The notes beneath the pieces are model-generated. The model was not told where the DNA came from, searched no databases, and saw nothing but the letters and a program-made list of their open reading frames with translations. Shown here piece after piece: positions 1 through 12,800 of a stretch of 64,000 nucleotides of DNA. Where the stretch lies: the NCBI GenBank assembly GCA_002335605.1, contig BEDY01000001.1:2542001-2606000 (forward strand), read 5' to 3'. This DNA is from Prillingera fragicola (Eukaryota > Basidiomycota > Tremellomycetes > Trichosporonales > Trichosporonaceae). A program made the translations under genes and the position numbers. Every line of letters begins with the position of its first letter. Positions within the stretch are counted from its first letter, which is position 1.

Positions 1-354
1 GCTCTGCACGAGGCGTACATGTGGGATTGGCCGCATCCTCCCGAATTGCGATTGTGCAAGTGGTGGCAGACCCGCCACACTTCCAAGCCGATACCGGAAA
101 ACTCGCTGCAGCTCAAGCTCGACATGTCGTCGTGGGAAACCCCCATCGAGCTTCCCTACCGCAGACGCGACTCGGACTCGTCGCACTTTGACGACGGTCC
201 TCGCGGCAACTCGAGCACGCTCTCGAGCGAACTGGGCCCCCTCACTCCAGAGGACCCCAGCGACGACCCCTTCTTTGAACGCACGCCCATGCCGGCGCCA
301 CCACCCAAGCGCGTAGTCGAGCGCCCTTCTCGCCGCTATGGTGTTCCTTTCTAG
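1..354 (+). CDS. C-terminal fragment of an unknown protein (5' end outside window)
   Basis: The frame is open from the first base to a TAG at 352-354, giving about 117 C-terminal residues. The visible part starts with an aromatic segment (AYMWDWPHPPELRLCKWW, about residues 6-23). A Ser/Asp/Pro-rich tail follows, with acidic Pro motifs (PLTPEDPSDDPFF) and a basic end (RPSRRYGVPF). Such a tail looks disordered and phosphorylatable. I do not recognise a family. Coding status rests on the uninterrupted frame at the edge, the biased third positions and the clean stop followed by non-coding sequence. Confidence 0.6.
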   Translation, partial: ALHEAYMWDWPHPPELRLCKWWQTRHTSKPIPENSLQLKLDMSSWETPIELPYRRRDSDSSHFDDGPRGNSSTLSSELGPLTPEDPSDDPFFERTPMPAPPPKRVVERPSRRYGVPF

Positions 355-1188
355 AAAGAACCATGATGCTGTACAGCCAAAACGATCACAGCGACGCGCA
401 TCTGTCGACAGGTTTCGACCCTATGCCAACACACTCAAACGACCCACCACGAAATGTCCATTACGAACTCTTTTCCTTTCACTACGATACGATCCATCTA
501 TTCCTCTGTAACATGTTGTACGACGTATCCCCTCACGCACTCTGGACGCAGCATTGAGCGCTTTGACAGCCACCCCTGCATGCATAGACGAATAAGCCAC
601 TGCAACTGTTGCCTCAACAGGTAGATGCCATCCAAAACAAAGCAACCTGCCTCCATGCCGTCACCAACGCAAAACGAATGCTACCCCTCGCCGCTGCCGG
701 CAGCTACAAGGGGCAGAGCTCATCAAGGTTCGGCATGACATGCATGTGGCCGCTGTACTACAGATAAGGTCAAAGGCACGACCTTCGGGTCATGGAGTCG
801 TAATACGTGCCACGCTTACTCGTTTGGGCTAGAGGTCTGGAATTTCGAAGGAAGGCCCAGCCAGCTGCAGTCAGCTTAGGGTGGTTGTCTTCATGGTCAG
901 CGTTCTAGTCAAGTATCAACGTGGCCGAGCGCGTACCACACGCATGATGTTCAGGTTGTGCCAACGTCGACGACAATAACATGAACCTCGATAGCACAGT
1001 CAAGAGTGCGTCACAGCATGTGGCGAGCTGGCACGCGGCACCGCTTCGAGGTGATCAGCCCCGAAACTTTAACTCACTTGGCGCCTCTTCAATGGCGGGG
1101 CCACCACCAGGCTCGCACCGTCTCGCACCCATCTTGGGGTCGCTTACAGGCTTCCAAAAAGGTTGCGCGCGCTTCTCAGCACACACTA
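355..1188. other. Intergenic, no gene seen
   Basis: This 0.83 kb stretch separates the end of the left-edge gene from the tRNA-Lys gene. Only short frames with unbiased composition occur on either strand, and no tRNA arm, repeat or conserved motif stands out. It probably holds the 3' UTR of the left gene and sequence downstream of the minus-strand tRNA. Confidence 0.5.
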
Positions 1189-1273
1189 AGCCTAGTATGG
1201 GGCTCGAACCCATGACATTTTGATGTCTTATGAGAGTAAGAGTCAAACTATCTACCGACTGATATAACCAGGC
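1189..1273 (-). tRNA. tRNA-Lys (anticodon CTT) with a 12-nt intron
   Basis: On the minus strand the whole cloverleaf can be folded. The acceptor stem is GCCTGGT/ACTAGGC (seven pairs, one G-T). The D stem is TATC/GATA with AGTCGGTA in the loop. The anticodon stem is TTTGA/TCAAA, and the T arm is ATGGG-TTCGAGC-CCCAT. The anticodon CTT is followed by A37 and then a 12-nt intron (CTCTCATAAGAC, plus-strand 1225-1236), the canonical position for nuclear tRNA introns. The discriminator base is T. The sequence resembles fungal tRNA-Lys(CTT). It would decode AAG, the favoured lysine codon in this GC-rich genome. Confidence 0.93.
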
Positions 1274-1537
1274 GATTCGATGTTGACGGCCATGCCGTGG
1301 GCTCATGAGCAGCTTGCACACCACCGCCAGATGCAAGGCAATCTTGTGCTTCAGTAGTATCACAGATGGGCCAGTAGAACAGAAGACGCTCAGATCGTCA
1401 CCTGTGGCCAGTTTGAGACGACTCACGGTCTGTTCCTCCGCCCAGACTCTAGTATACAGCTATACATCTAAGACCATCACCCCTAGCTTATGCACTACTC
1501 TCTATGCTCCCAACCCCCGAGCCGCACCCGACATTGC

Positions 1538-2697
<1,160 letters not shown>

Positions 2698-3095
2698 CTT
2701 GTGTAGCTTGCAGGTCGCGGAGAGTAAATGTAAGCAGTGAACAGAGATGGCAAACGACTTGTTCTGGAGGCCGAGCTGGGCGTGGACGAAAGGAGGAATG
2801 TAAAGTCGGAGGACGGCAAAAAGTTGGGAAATGGCAAAAGTGGAGGTCGTCCACCTGGTGTCCATTCTCCCATGTCTGCTTCTGACTCTTACGCATGCAT
2901 ACAAGTCTGTCATTTTACTCTCGGGGGCTCGGGGAGTGTTCTGCAGCGTACTAATCCCATGAAATGTCAGATATGCACACCTGCAAAGTGGGCAGGACGG
3001 CGGACTAGGTCCTCCCCTGCTGGACGCCAAGCCACTCGCGGACGCTACGAAATCACTGAAATACACAGTCCGAATGCATATGAAACTTGTGATAC
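2698..3095. other. Intergenic: TAD2 upstream region and DGA1 3' flank
   Basis: The 0.4 kb between two minus-strand genes should carry the TAD2 promoter and leader and the DGA1 3' UTR. No clear TATA box, repeat or RNA gene is visible. Open frames crossing it on both strands lack conserved motifs. Confidence 0.45.
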
Positions 3096-5201
3096 CTAGT
3101 CAACGAGGGTGAGCTCGCGCGTGCGGTTCTTGGCGTAAAGATCCTTGTAACGGTTCCAGATACTGCATCGTCAGCCAGTGTCACGGAGCAGGATTGGGCA
3201 AATCTCAACGGCGGTCAATCCGCCGCGTTCAGGACTCACCGCAAGAGCTCCTCAATGTACAGCTGATGAATCTCCTGGACATACTCGTCCGTGGGGTTGA
3301 CGGTCTTGGTGACAGGGATGGGCTTGCCGACTGCCTTGTTAGCACAGGCGCAATCCTGCCACAGCAAAGTACTCACTGACTGAAACGATGGGATGGCGGA
3401 ACGGCTGCATACGTCAGAACCTGCCCTAGCTGCGCGTCACTCACCATGAGACCGAGATTGTAGTTGAAGATGCCACGGCCGTGGAAGAGAGGAAGAGTGA
3501 AACCAAAGATCTTCTGGAATATTTTCTGGGTCTTGTACACGGTGGTGCCGCGGTCGTTTGCGAGCTGGTCGTAAATGTCATTCTCACCGAAAGAAAAGAC
3601 AGGGACGAGTTCGGCGCCCTCGCGGATGGCGACCTTGATAAAGCCAAAGCGGCGCTTGAGCGTCAGGTCGTGTGTGCCTGGGTGTGCTGCGAGCGACTCT
3701 GCTGCACCGCCAACAACAATGGTGATCGCGTTTCCAGGTCCGAGATCAAGAATCGCACGGCATGAGCGACGGGACACGGAGCAGATGCCCATGGACATGA
3801 GGAGATCACGGTAGAAGGGGATCTTGAAGTTGGAGTCTGAGGGTGTTAGCACACGTGTGAAGTGAGTCACGCAGAGCGGAAGGATCGCTCCACCCCATTC
3901 TGCATGACAATACTCACCAAGAGTCAAGAGGTGGGGCTTGACACCGGGAAAGTATTCTGAAAAGCCGGTCGCCTCTGTGCCAAAGGTGGCGACGGCTCCC
4001 CTACGTTGCATCAGCCAACTGCGATGGAGGAGGGCACAAAAGACAAACGTACATTCCTATGATGCCATGCGGATGGTAACCGAACACATACGTCCTGTCG
4101 GCTGGGAGCTCTGCTTCCTGACTGTCAGCGTCATTCAAACCAGTGTGGGGCTTACCTTGACGATACTGCAGGGCGCACGTGGTTAGCAATGACCGCTCGT
4201 AATCACACTAGGACCGAGTGCAGGGGAGGCCGCTTGTCGTAGCTCTTTGTGCTCACAGCACCCGGTCCGTCGCGCGTGGCTCACCTGCACGGATAGTACT
4301 CTGCCGGTTGTCAGTGCAGCCCCTTGCGCACAAAGGTCACAGCATACGTACGCGCAAAGTACTTGAAGAGGAACAGGCGTCGTATGAACTCCTTGGGACG
4401 GCCGCCCTTGACGTGGGCCTTGTCGATGAACAAGACCCATAGCAGGTAGGGCACAGCAATGGGCCAGAGAATGGGAAACGAGCTGCGGGGCATAGTCAGA
4501 CACACGTTGCTTGGCGCGGCGCAGGAGTAAGGCACAAGACTGGCGGGATTGGAGCACGGCGTCCCTGCCAAAGTCCACGCCCGGGGCGGCACACTCACAA
4601 GAAGAAGAAGAAGAGGAATAATGAGATGGGCATGGCAAGTGTCCAGAGGACGACTGCGAGTGTCTGCAGACGGCGGTGCGGGGGAATGTGAAGGGGAGCG
4701 AACCTGGGAGTGTCAGTGGTAGGACAGATGGGAGATGACAGCGAGCTGCCGGTGCCACGCGCACACGCACTTGACCTGTGTGGGAGCGGGGATCGAGATC
4801 TCAGACAGCTTGGGCAGCTTTAGAGCCTCGAGGAGAGGGCTCTTTGTCGCCTGCTTCTTGGTCTTGGTCTTGGTTTTGGCGCCAGCTTGACCACTCTTTG
4901 CGCCCTTGTCGACGACGCGGCGATGGTCGACCGTCTTGTCCTGGGTGCGCTTACGCAGGCCCTGCTCGGGAGGGTACAGGAGTTCATCGTTGCCAGCGAG
5001 AGGAAGCAGTGACGGCGCGGGGCTGATGTCTGGAGTGTCGGTATAGCTGCTGCTGCTGTCGCGCATGTGTCCCAAACGGAGCCCGTCGTCGATGTTGGTG
5101 GTGGAGCGCGGCAGGTCGGCGTCACGGCCAGTGATGGGTGAGCCGGAGGCCTGCGAGCTGCTAGCGCTCGAAGGATTTGTCGACATTGTCGACATGGCCA
5201 T
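3096..5201 (-). CDS. DGA1: Diacylglycerol O-acyltransferase, DGAT2 family (Dga1)
   Basis: DGAT2 enzymes acylate diacylglycerol to triacylglycerol at the ER and lipid droplets. A Ser/Thr-rich N-terminal tail of about 140 residues precedes hydrophobic segments (TLAVVLWTLAMPISLFLFFF and SFPILWPIAVPYLLWVLFI). Family motifs follow: YYPC, the catalytic FGYHPHGIIGM, VVGGAAESL and RFGFIKVAIREGAELVPVFSFGE. The C-terminus ends PTDEYVQEIHQLYIEELLRIWNRYKD-like. Start is the ATG at 5201 (MAMSTMSTN), which follows a CT-rich leader. The gene is split into many exons, including two very small ones back to back, 16 nt at 4285-4300 and 10 nt at 4156-4165. Together they encode the linker from YYPC to IVK before the HPHG block. 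Exon 1 ends at 4771 (donor GTGCGT), as frame continuity requires. Confidence 0.9.
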
Positions 5202-6151
5202 GAGAGAGGAAGAGAGTGTGTTGTGAGTTGTGTTTATGAGGTCTAGATTGGGAGCGTGGGAATGGCCAAGGTTAAGGTCCCGAAGTCTAGAAGGATGGCC
5301 AGTGTTGTCGCTGGTTGCGCCAGATGTGATGGTGCGCAAGGAGCCAAACGTCGGTGTGTTGAAGCCAAAGGTCGCCTGCGCGGAGCAAAAGAGTGTAACC
5401 CGGCAAGCAAGAGAGAACGGGGTGGAGAGAGCCGCGACGGGCAGAGGCTGCAGTGAACAGCAAAGGGGGACAAGTGTGAGAGCCAGGAACAGACATCCTC
5501 CACTCTCTGCTCACTCACCCTGCACACCCGGTAAATCCGTCATTTCTGGGTACGCAGATCCACGTCCTGGCCTTTGCCTCTCTCTATTGCCCAGCATGCA
5601 GCATGCATATGCCCCGCCCTATCCGGACACCTCTCATCCCCGCCCCTGTGTTCTGGTGCTACCTGCTGAAAATGCCCCTGGGCGCCCGGCACGACAAAGC
5701 CGCATCGGCACAGCAGCGGGCCATCGGCCAAGTCGGGGCTCATTTCCCCGCAGGGTTCCGGTCCGTCTCCTGCGGACTGCGTGTTGGCAGCCACCACCGT
5801 GGGCCTCCACCTGTGTGCGACGACCTGCATTGCGATCATTCACTTGCGTCTGGTCATGCTCTAGAGCTGCAAGGATACACCAACGCACGTTTGTGACCAA
5901 CAATATGGGACAGAAGAAACTTGAAAGGGAAATTTACGCATCTGTCGTCAGGAAGATATGATATTTTAGACCCACTAAGGATCGACGACATACCACACGC
6001 CACAACAACATGTCACTTTGGCGAGTAGCGCTGATAAGAAGCATGCCAACGGAGTGTCACAGCAAACCCTGCATTAGAGGTAAATTAAGTTTGGCAAAGC
6101 GTATGTATCTATCTACGATTGCTCTAATCCCATATCACTGAACCCCATTAT
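5202..6151. other. Intergenic: DGA1 promoter and permease 3' flank
   Basis: This 0.95 kb region lies upstream of DGA1 and downstream of the permease gene. A CT-rich tract (minus-strand sense) directly precedes the DGA1 ATG. A long plus-strand frame at 5230-5961 has no family motif and an Arg/Pro/Cys-rich composition, so I take it as chance. No RNA gene or repeat was found. Confidence 0.45.
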
Positions 6152-8316
6152 TTACTTGCCAGTGTACTTGCGCTCAAGGTAGCGGGCAGGGATGTACACC
6201 AGACAAACGGCGACGAAGGTGACCTCAAAGGCAATGTTTCCGCTGCAGAAAGACGTTAGCTGCGTTGCCTCAGCTGTCCGATAATGCTACTCACCCGCCA
6301 GGAATAGCGCGAGCGGCCCATCCGGTCCACCAGTCCTGGGCCATGCACACGGCGGCGACGGGGATGCCCTGCGTGAACGTTAGCACTGGGACGGAATAGA
6401 ATAGCTCCAAAGATGGTGTGGCCGATGCCGCCGGATACGGCTGTTAGAGCGGACAGAAGCTATGAAACTTTCCGGCATCGCAACATTGCCACCCCGGAGC
6501 GGTTACTCACGACTGCGAGGCTGAGGAAGAAGGCAATGCCATAAGGCAGCTTGGAGGGCTTGTTCCAGATAGCGGGAGGGTAGGTCAGGAGCGAGACGGG
6601 TGCGCGGAAGAGGAGGGGCTCGGCGAGGGCCGAAGGAAGGTAAAGCGCGACCCAGTAGCCCAGAACAGCAAGGAAGTTGTGGAGAACCTCGAAGAAGTGG
6701 TCCGAGCCGGCAATCTGTGGGTCAGTTAAAGTTGTACGACCGCCGAAAGCTACTCACAGCTACCGGGAGGAAGATGGCAGTCACGATCAGAGCAAGGAAG
6801 TAGCGGGGGACCTTGGTGAGGAAAGGGAAGACGATCTGTCCCGAAAGACCGCACGAGTAGATGGTGGGCGCAACGTTGGCGATGACCGAGAGACAGAAGA
6901 GGACCATGACAAACTTGGCAGCGTTGCCCTGGCCGCTCATGGTGTAAAGGAGGTTGGGAGCACCAATGTTCGCAGCGGCCTCCCACTGGGGGATGTTGAA
7001 GGCGACGAGCCGGCATGCGGCGCCAAAGATCTGGACGAGTACGATGGGGGTGAACAGACCAAAGTAGACGCAGAAGAAGAGGGGCACACGGGCGGTGTTG
7101 GGAGGAAGGAGAGTGGTCTGCGAACGTTAGCACATGGACAGTAGACTAGAGTAGCCTGGAAACTCACAAAGTCACTCGAGAGAGACGAATAGGACACGGT
7201 GAAACCAATCTGGCTCGCACCGTAGCCAAGCACACCACTGGCAGTGACAGCAGTGGTAGCCTTGACGGTGTCACTGTAGACAAGGTGAAGCTTGTCACCG
7301 ATGACACCGATCAGGGCGATGTAGAGGATGACAATGATCGGCAAGGAGGTGATCGACAGGTAGTGGAGGGCGCGGAGGCCGATAAAGGAGAGCTGTCACA
7401 GTCAGTATTGCTTCATGGCATGCGAACTCACGCAGACACCAATAACGCCAACGACGACAATGCCGACAGTCCAGGTCATCTCGCTGCCACTAGCCAAGCT
7501 GAGGCACTGGCCACCGAGAATGTTGGTGAGGGCCAGGAAACCCAGCATTGTGAGGCAGTTGGCGAGCGAGGGGAGCATGGCACCAAAGTATCCAACGGCA
7601 TAACGAGCCTGCACCATCTGGCGCATGCCGGTGCGGGGACCGTTCGTGGCGAGGTAAGCAGGGGGGATGCACAGGATGGCGTTGAAGAGAACGATTACGA
7701 GGCATGTCGCACGAAAGTCGAGCTTGAATATCGAGGGGCCGACCATGCCTTCCGAGAACTGCCTGTTAGCTGCCTGCAAATCTAGAAACGCTCAACGTAC
7801 ACTCAGAATGTTGCAGTTGAGAGCGGCCCAGAAGGTGAACTGGGGGAAGTACGAGAACCAGGTGAGGCGCTCGCGTTCCTGGTGGTGTCAGTAAATGTCA
7901 ACAAATTCATATGAGCGGCCCAGGCGTCCACATACAGTCCCAGCCAGCTCCGTGATCTTCACGAGCTGGTCAGGTCAGGTCACTCGGCAGAATGCCGCCC
8001 AGAGTTCCCTCGCACTAGTCCTTATCTGCCAAGGATTTGGACCTCCTGACTTTTTTACGTGGGCTCACACAAGCCCCGTACCACCGCCCCCGGCTCACGC
8101 AGCACTCACATTCTCAGGTCGTGGCTCGGTACCGCGCTCCTCGACACCGTGCTTGACCAAAAAGTCCATGGCGGCAACTGCGCCGCCCTTGATGCCGGCT
8201 GGACGGGGCTTGACGGGCTCGTCGAGCGAGGTCTGGCTCGGCGCCTGGCCCGTGGGCATCGCGACGCCCTTCTCGGGGTCGTAGTCGTACTCGTACTCGT
8301 CGGTACGGGCCGCCAT
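6152..8316 (-). CDS. Purine-cytosine permease, NCS1 family (Fcy2-like)
   Basis: NCS1 permeases are plasma-membrane proton symporters for nucleobases, with 12 membrane segments. A charged N-terminus (MAARTDEYEYDYDPEKG) leads to EERGTEPRPEN. Multiple hydrophobic spans follow, such as CLVIVLFNAILCIPPAYLA, ANCLTMLGFLALTNILGG and WTVGIVVVGVIGVCV. Other recognisable blocks are PIIVILYIALIGVIG, VLGYGASQIGFTVSYSSLSSDF, VPLFFCVYFGLFTPIVLVQIFG and YFLALIVTAIFLPVAV. The SFSPxxLG/QCLSLASGSEMTW-type region and GASQIGF fit Fcy2/Fcy21 proteins. Start is the ATG at 8316; the next in-frame codon upstream is GTG. The end (ARYLERKYTGK) is a basic tail with TAA at 6152-6154. There are many short introns. The substrate (cytosine, adenine, guanine or hypoxanthine) cannot be fixed from sequence. 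Confidence 0.88.
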
Positions 8317-9859
8317 TGTGTTGTCGTGCACTTAAGAGAGGAAGGAGGAAGGAAGGTGCTCAAGGGCGGCTAGTTATGCCACCCGGTGTGTTAGTGGAGG
8401 TGCTGAGCTGAGGGACTGGTAATTCAAGCTGCCCTTCTAGACGTTCTTGAGTGAGTGTGCGATGCAAAAGAGAGTAGTGCTGGGTAATTTAGATTGGCGA
8501 GCGAGCCCTCTGTCGTTTGGGTCGTCTGTCGTTGGTCGTCGCTGCTTGATCGAGTCGCTTTGCAGGAATAGGCCTAGATCCGAAAATTCCAATCACCTCA
8601 CGCCACCTCCCCCACCTCCACCGACGACAGTCCAACAAGGTTGCCGGTCCCTGGGATTTCTGCCATTTTACGCGTCCATCCTGCCCGCGGAGATGCCGCA
8701 TCTCAGATTTCCTGCCCATCTCCCCTGCCATCACGTGGTATCACCACTGGCAGTCTTCGGCCAACATTTAGGCGAACAAGCACGGTTGCTCGTGACTGAC
8801 CTGCTCTGGCATGGCCGTGCTCGCTACCACATGTACCCATGCAGCCCGAACACTTGATCATATGACTTTGATGCACAGTTTAGGCTGTGTTTGACGAGCT
8901 CGAGTCATTCGATCTACACTCGTGCCTTGGTGCACGCTTTTCCTATTGGAAAGAAACACCTCGCTTGGAAATTAGTTGAAACAATTACAGCTCGCGTATC
9001 TTGTATCTAAGCGTGGCTTCATGGGCAGTCGAGTTAAGAGTTGTTCGGGAGATGTCACAGGCAACAACGGCTCTAGGCTGCACAGGCATGCATTGTTATG
9101 CTTTCGGCTTCCTTCCTCTACAACGGCCTCCTCGCCCGTGCACACCTCCGCGCCTACAGCAATAGCTGACGTGAGCCAACACACAACTGTGAGCCGTCAG
9201 CCAGTCGCTCAGTGGAAAGACGCAGTGCGCCAGTTCTCAGAAGGATGCGTTCCTAACCCGGCCCCGTCACCCTGCTGTGCTCGTGCGCTTCATGGATATC
9301 AGTGCCACAGGTCGTTCTCACGCCTGCACGTTCACCGTGTCTACACCAATCCTCGCAGCATACCCATCGCTCTGGGCTGCCGCTAATACGGCGCAACGCT
9401 GTCCCTCATGGGTTCCCCGCCCTGCCGTTACTCTTGGCAGAGCAGCAAGCCTCGAAACCCGTGAGCCGGCGCCGGGGGGTCGTAGCAGACCTGACCCGTC
9501 GCCGGTATACGCTCGGGCCTTTGCCACCTCTCCTCTGACTCTTCGAGGAGAGGGGTCTATGACCGAGCAAAATGTACGTCCGCCTTTTACTCCGACCTGC
9601 AGTGTTCTGTAGCAGGTCGGTGAAGGTATTGAACGCTCCAGAGCGACACGAAACAGCGGGTCGGCGGAGGTGTCGAGCTCACACCTTTTACACATACACA
9701 TCATTGCGGCGGGACTCACGAGGTAAGAGGTTTTACAACACCATAATCGGACAGTTTGTCGGATTTGACAACAAAACGTTCCCTTAGTTGACCCTGTATT
9801 GCGGGGCGAGCAGCATGCCCTGCTCATTACACAGCCTAAGATGATCAGCGAGGTCACGG
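8317..9859. other. Intergenic: permease promoter and chromodomain-gene 3' flank
   Basis: In this 1.5 kb gap the permease leader lies at the left and the 3' UTR of the chromodomain gene at the right. A perfect CACGTG E-box occurs at 8732-8737. A minus-strand frame at 9318-9857 (179 codons) is open but Cys/Arg-rich, has no motif and is contiguous with the downstream flank of the chromodomain gene, so I do not call it. No tRNA or repeat was seen. Confidence 0.45.
8732..8737. promoter_or_regulatory. CACGTG E-box about 416 bp upstream of the permease start
   Basis: A palindromic CACGTG sits in the upstream region of the NCS1 permease. In fungi this hexamer is bound by bHLH factors such as Cbf1/Pho4 types. 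A single hexamer occurs often by chance, so function is only a suggestion. Confidence 0.25.
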
Positions 9860-12800
9860 TCAGTGAATGGGTAGACGCACGCCTCCAAGAACAGCCACAA
9901 AGTCATCCGAGGACACCAGCTCAACCTGCAAAGTCAGTCATAACTCCGTATCTCCTCCCTTGGACATACCGCGTTGCGCGACCACCGCTTCTCGTCCTCA
10001 TCCACGCTCAGTCCGCCGATGCAGACAAATCGCCTGTACGGCACAATGTCGGGGCGCATCCTCATGCTCGTAAGGTCCTTGAGAAGAGCACGCTCAACGG
10101 AGATCAGGTCCGGAGTGGGAGGCGGACCCGGCGGAGATCGGCCCACATAGCGCGCCGCGTGCGCGTTGACGACTGCCTCCTTGCACAAAGCAACCAGCTC
10201 CGTGTACTCGGTACACCTGACAACTCGGGTGAGCCAGGCCAGCCAAGTCGTGCAGGCTGAACCGTACTCGAGCTGCGGTGGAGCATACGACACTGCGATC
10301 CCCGCGCCGCCACCAGAATCAGCATGGGCAACTTGGCGGAGTTCCTCGTCAAAGAGGAATGATGTGAGCGCCGCGTATGCCTGTGATGGCTCCCGACACC
10401 TGGCCCGTATCTGCCATGACTCGTCAAACCACAATAGTGTCGAGGGGGGGATGTAAGCTTCCCATCCGGGAGCGCCGGCAATCAACACCATTATCTGAGC
10501 AAGTCGATCCGGGTACTGGAGGATGAATGTGGGCGAGAATGTGACCAAGCCTCCACTCTTCCATACAGGTCGGAAACCCCACTCTGCTGCTGGAGTCTCT
10601 AGGTTTGGCCCGATCGTAAAGTACCGAGTGCGGCGAGCCAGGGCGCGTGTGATGGTGCTCGAGAGGACGATCCTGCTCATGTGCGCGTTGAGGAGGATGG
10701 CTACGTCCATGTTTGTGTTGGCGTTCTTGGCATTGCACACTTTCACGACGTCTTGGTAGAGCAGCTCGGTGGCAGAAGCCGGATGAACATAGGTCGTTGC
10801 GTCAGGTAGAGCAGCGGCCACAGCTGCTGTCAGGCCATAGCTCGCAGCAATGCTATCCGAGCCGGTAGCGTGAAGGGTTCCGGCTGGCTCGGGCACCTTT
10901 TCGCCAGTGAGAAAGTCGGGCCTGATGGGGTTGGGCAGAGGCTCTAGGGGTTTGCCTGCAAGCGGCACGGTCAAAATCATTGCAACGGCACTAAGCTTTG
11001 GCAAGTCGGGGGTACCTTTGCCGAGAGTGTCGAGCTTGGCGTCTTCGGGGAGAGCGACAATGACGAGCCTATGAGCCGAGATGCCTGTCTGCGGTGCTTG
11101 CGCCTCGTCGGTGCACATGTACACCTTGCCCGAATTGCGCATGTAACCTCGAACCGTTTCCCAAGACTCAGTAACTTTTGCGTCCGGGACACAGAGCGAG
11201 GCCCACTCGGTGACAGACGCACCCTGGGCAAGAGCCAAATCGATGCACTCTTTAGGAGCTTCGATAAAGTTGTGCCTACTAAACCTCCCCATGTGGGCCA
11301 GGAAGTAGATGCCATTCCAGTCGAGAGTGTCGCCCGAGGTCACCTTGAGATCGACCTTTACATTCTGGCGGTTCGAGAATCGAGCTGGGTCTTCCACTCC
11401 CAAGAAGAGCGAGTAGAGGTAGCACAAAGTTCGTGGTGGAAGCGGCTTGGATATCGGACCGGATGGTGCCGCTGACGGCGGCCTCGCCACCACTGGTGCC
11501 GGCGCGACTGCATTCGCTGAATCCTGTCCACGCTTGCGCGGATCGCGCGATGCCTGATAACTTGCCACTGGAAGAACGGGACGGATAGGTCCGGCAGACC
11601 CAGCGTCGCCAAAGCCATGTACTGGCGATAATCCTCCCTCAAGGGGTGAACGACCGTAAGCCGCTGGTGACCGTCCTCCTTCGAGAGGGGACAAACCGCC
11701 GTGTGGCAGGAGGGGAGGGGCCCCAGGAGGGCGCCCTCGAGAAGATGCTGGCAGTGGTCGTGTCGACATAAACGGCGACCTCTTCTTGATCAAGCCAGAG
11801 TATGGCTCTGGTCGCGGCGGCAGGTGGTGCGGACGTTGCTGCTGGGGCACATACGCCTGGATTGCCGAGTGATGGTTTGAAGCGGGCACTGGCGCAGAGC
11901 CTGTGCCACCGGTCGGCTGCATCGCTGCGCTCCTTGGTCTGTGTGATGTTAGCATGCTTGTGCGCAAATGAATCTCACCCGTCTAGAGGCGTTGCAGCCG
12001 ATGTGGGTTCTGCCTGCGCCGTAGTAGGTGGGGCCGATGACTCATCCGACTGCTCCTGAATCTCCCCATCCTCTTTCGCGGGTGACTGTGATTCGGAGGA
12101 CATGATGATGTCCATGTCCTGAGTTTGCGTAGTGGCAGGCTCCGTGACCATATCCTCTATGTCGTTGTCGCTGTGCGTGGGCGAGCCCGTGTCAAACAGA
12201 GGCTCTTGTCGCTGCTTCTGAGCTGGAGGAGCGTCGAGAGGGAAAATCTCGGTATTCAGCTCTAGTCCATGAAGTCCTATCGCTGAGGCCGGTGCCACTA
12301 CTTCGGATTCTGGCTCTGCTTCTGCTGGGGGAGGTGATGCTGTGGATGCGGCAGGCGGAGAGGATGCGACGGGTAGTGACGACGCAACCACCTGCACTGG
12401 GGAAGATGGCGCAAAGGGAGATCCCGCTGCAGGTGGAGACGGCGCTGGAGGAGAGCCCGCAGCTCCTGCTGGTGGCGGAGAAGGCATACGAGGAGATGAA
12501 ACCGCAGCTCCTGCTGGCGGAGATACCGGTGTGCCTTCGGTTTTGGCTGCCGGTGGGGCCTGCGTTGAAGGCCCCGCTGCAGGCTCTGCTGCAGATGCTG
12601 TAGCGGGTTCCGCTGTAGATGCTGTAGCAGCAGACACCTTATTCCAGTCTCGTTTGGTTGGCTTTGCCAGTTTGGCCAATGCCTCCTCCCTTGTCATAGC
12701 CGGGCTCGGTGACTTGACCCTCTGCCTCTTTGCCGCTGGCTCCACTCGGGGTGACGGGAGAGGTGAAGGCTTGCCCTTCTGGGACTCGGTCTCGTCAAAG

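Noticed and set aside
5230..5961. 243-codon plus-strand frame upstream of DGA1
   Set aside because: Arg/Pro/Cys-rich with no motif. It lies opposite the DGA1 leader and gives no conserved-looking block. Long chance frames are frequent in this GC-rich DNA.
9318..9857. 179-codon minus-strand frame downstream of the chromodomain gene
   Set aside because: No family motif and Cys-rich, unbiased composition. It lies in the 3' flank directly after a well-supported stop.
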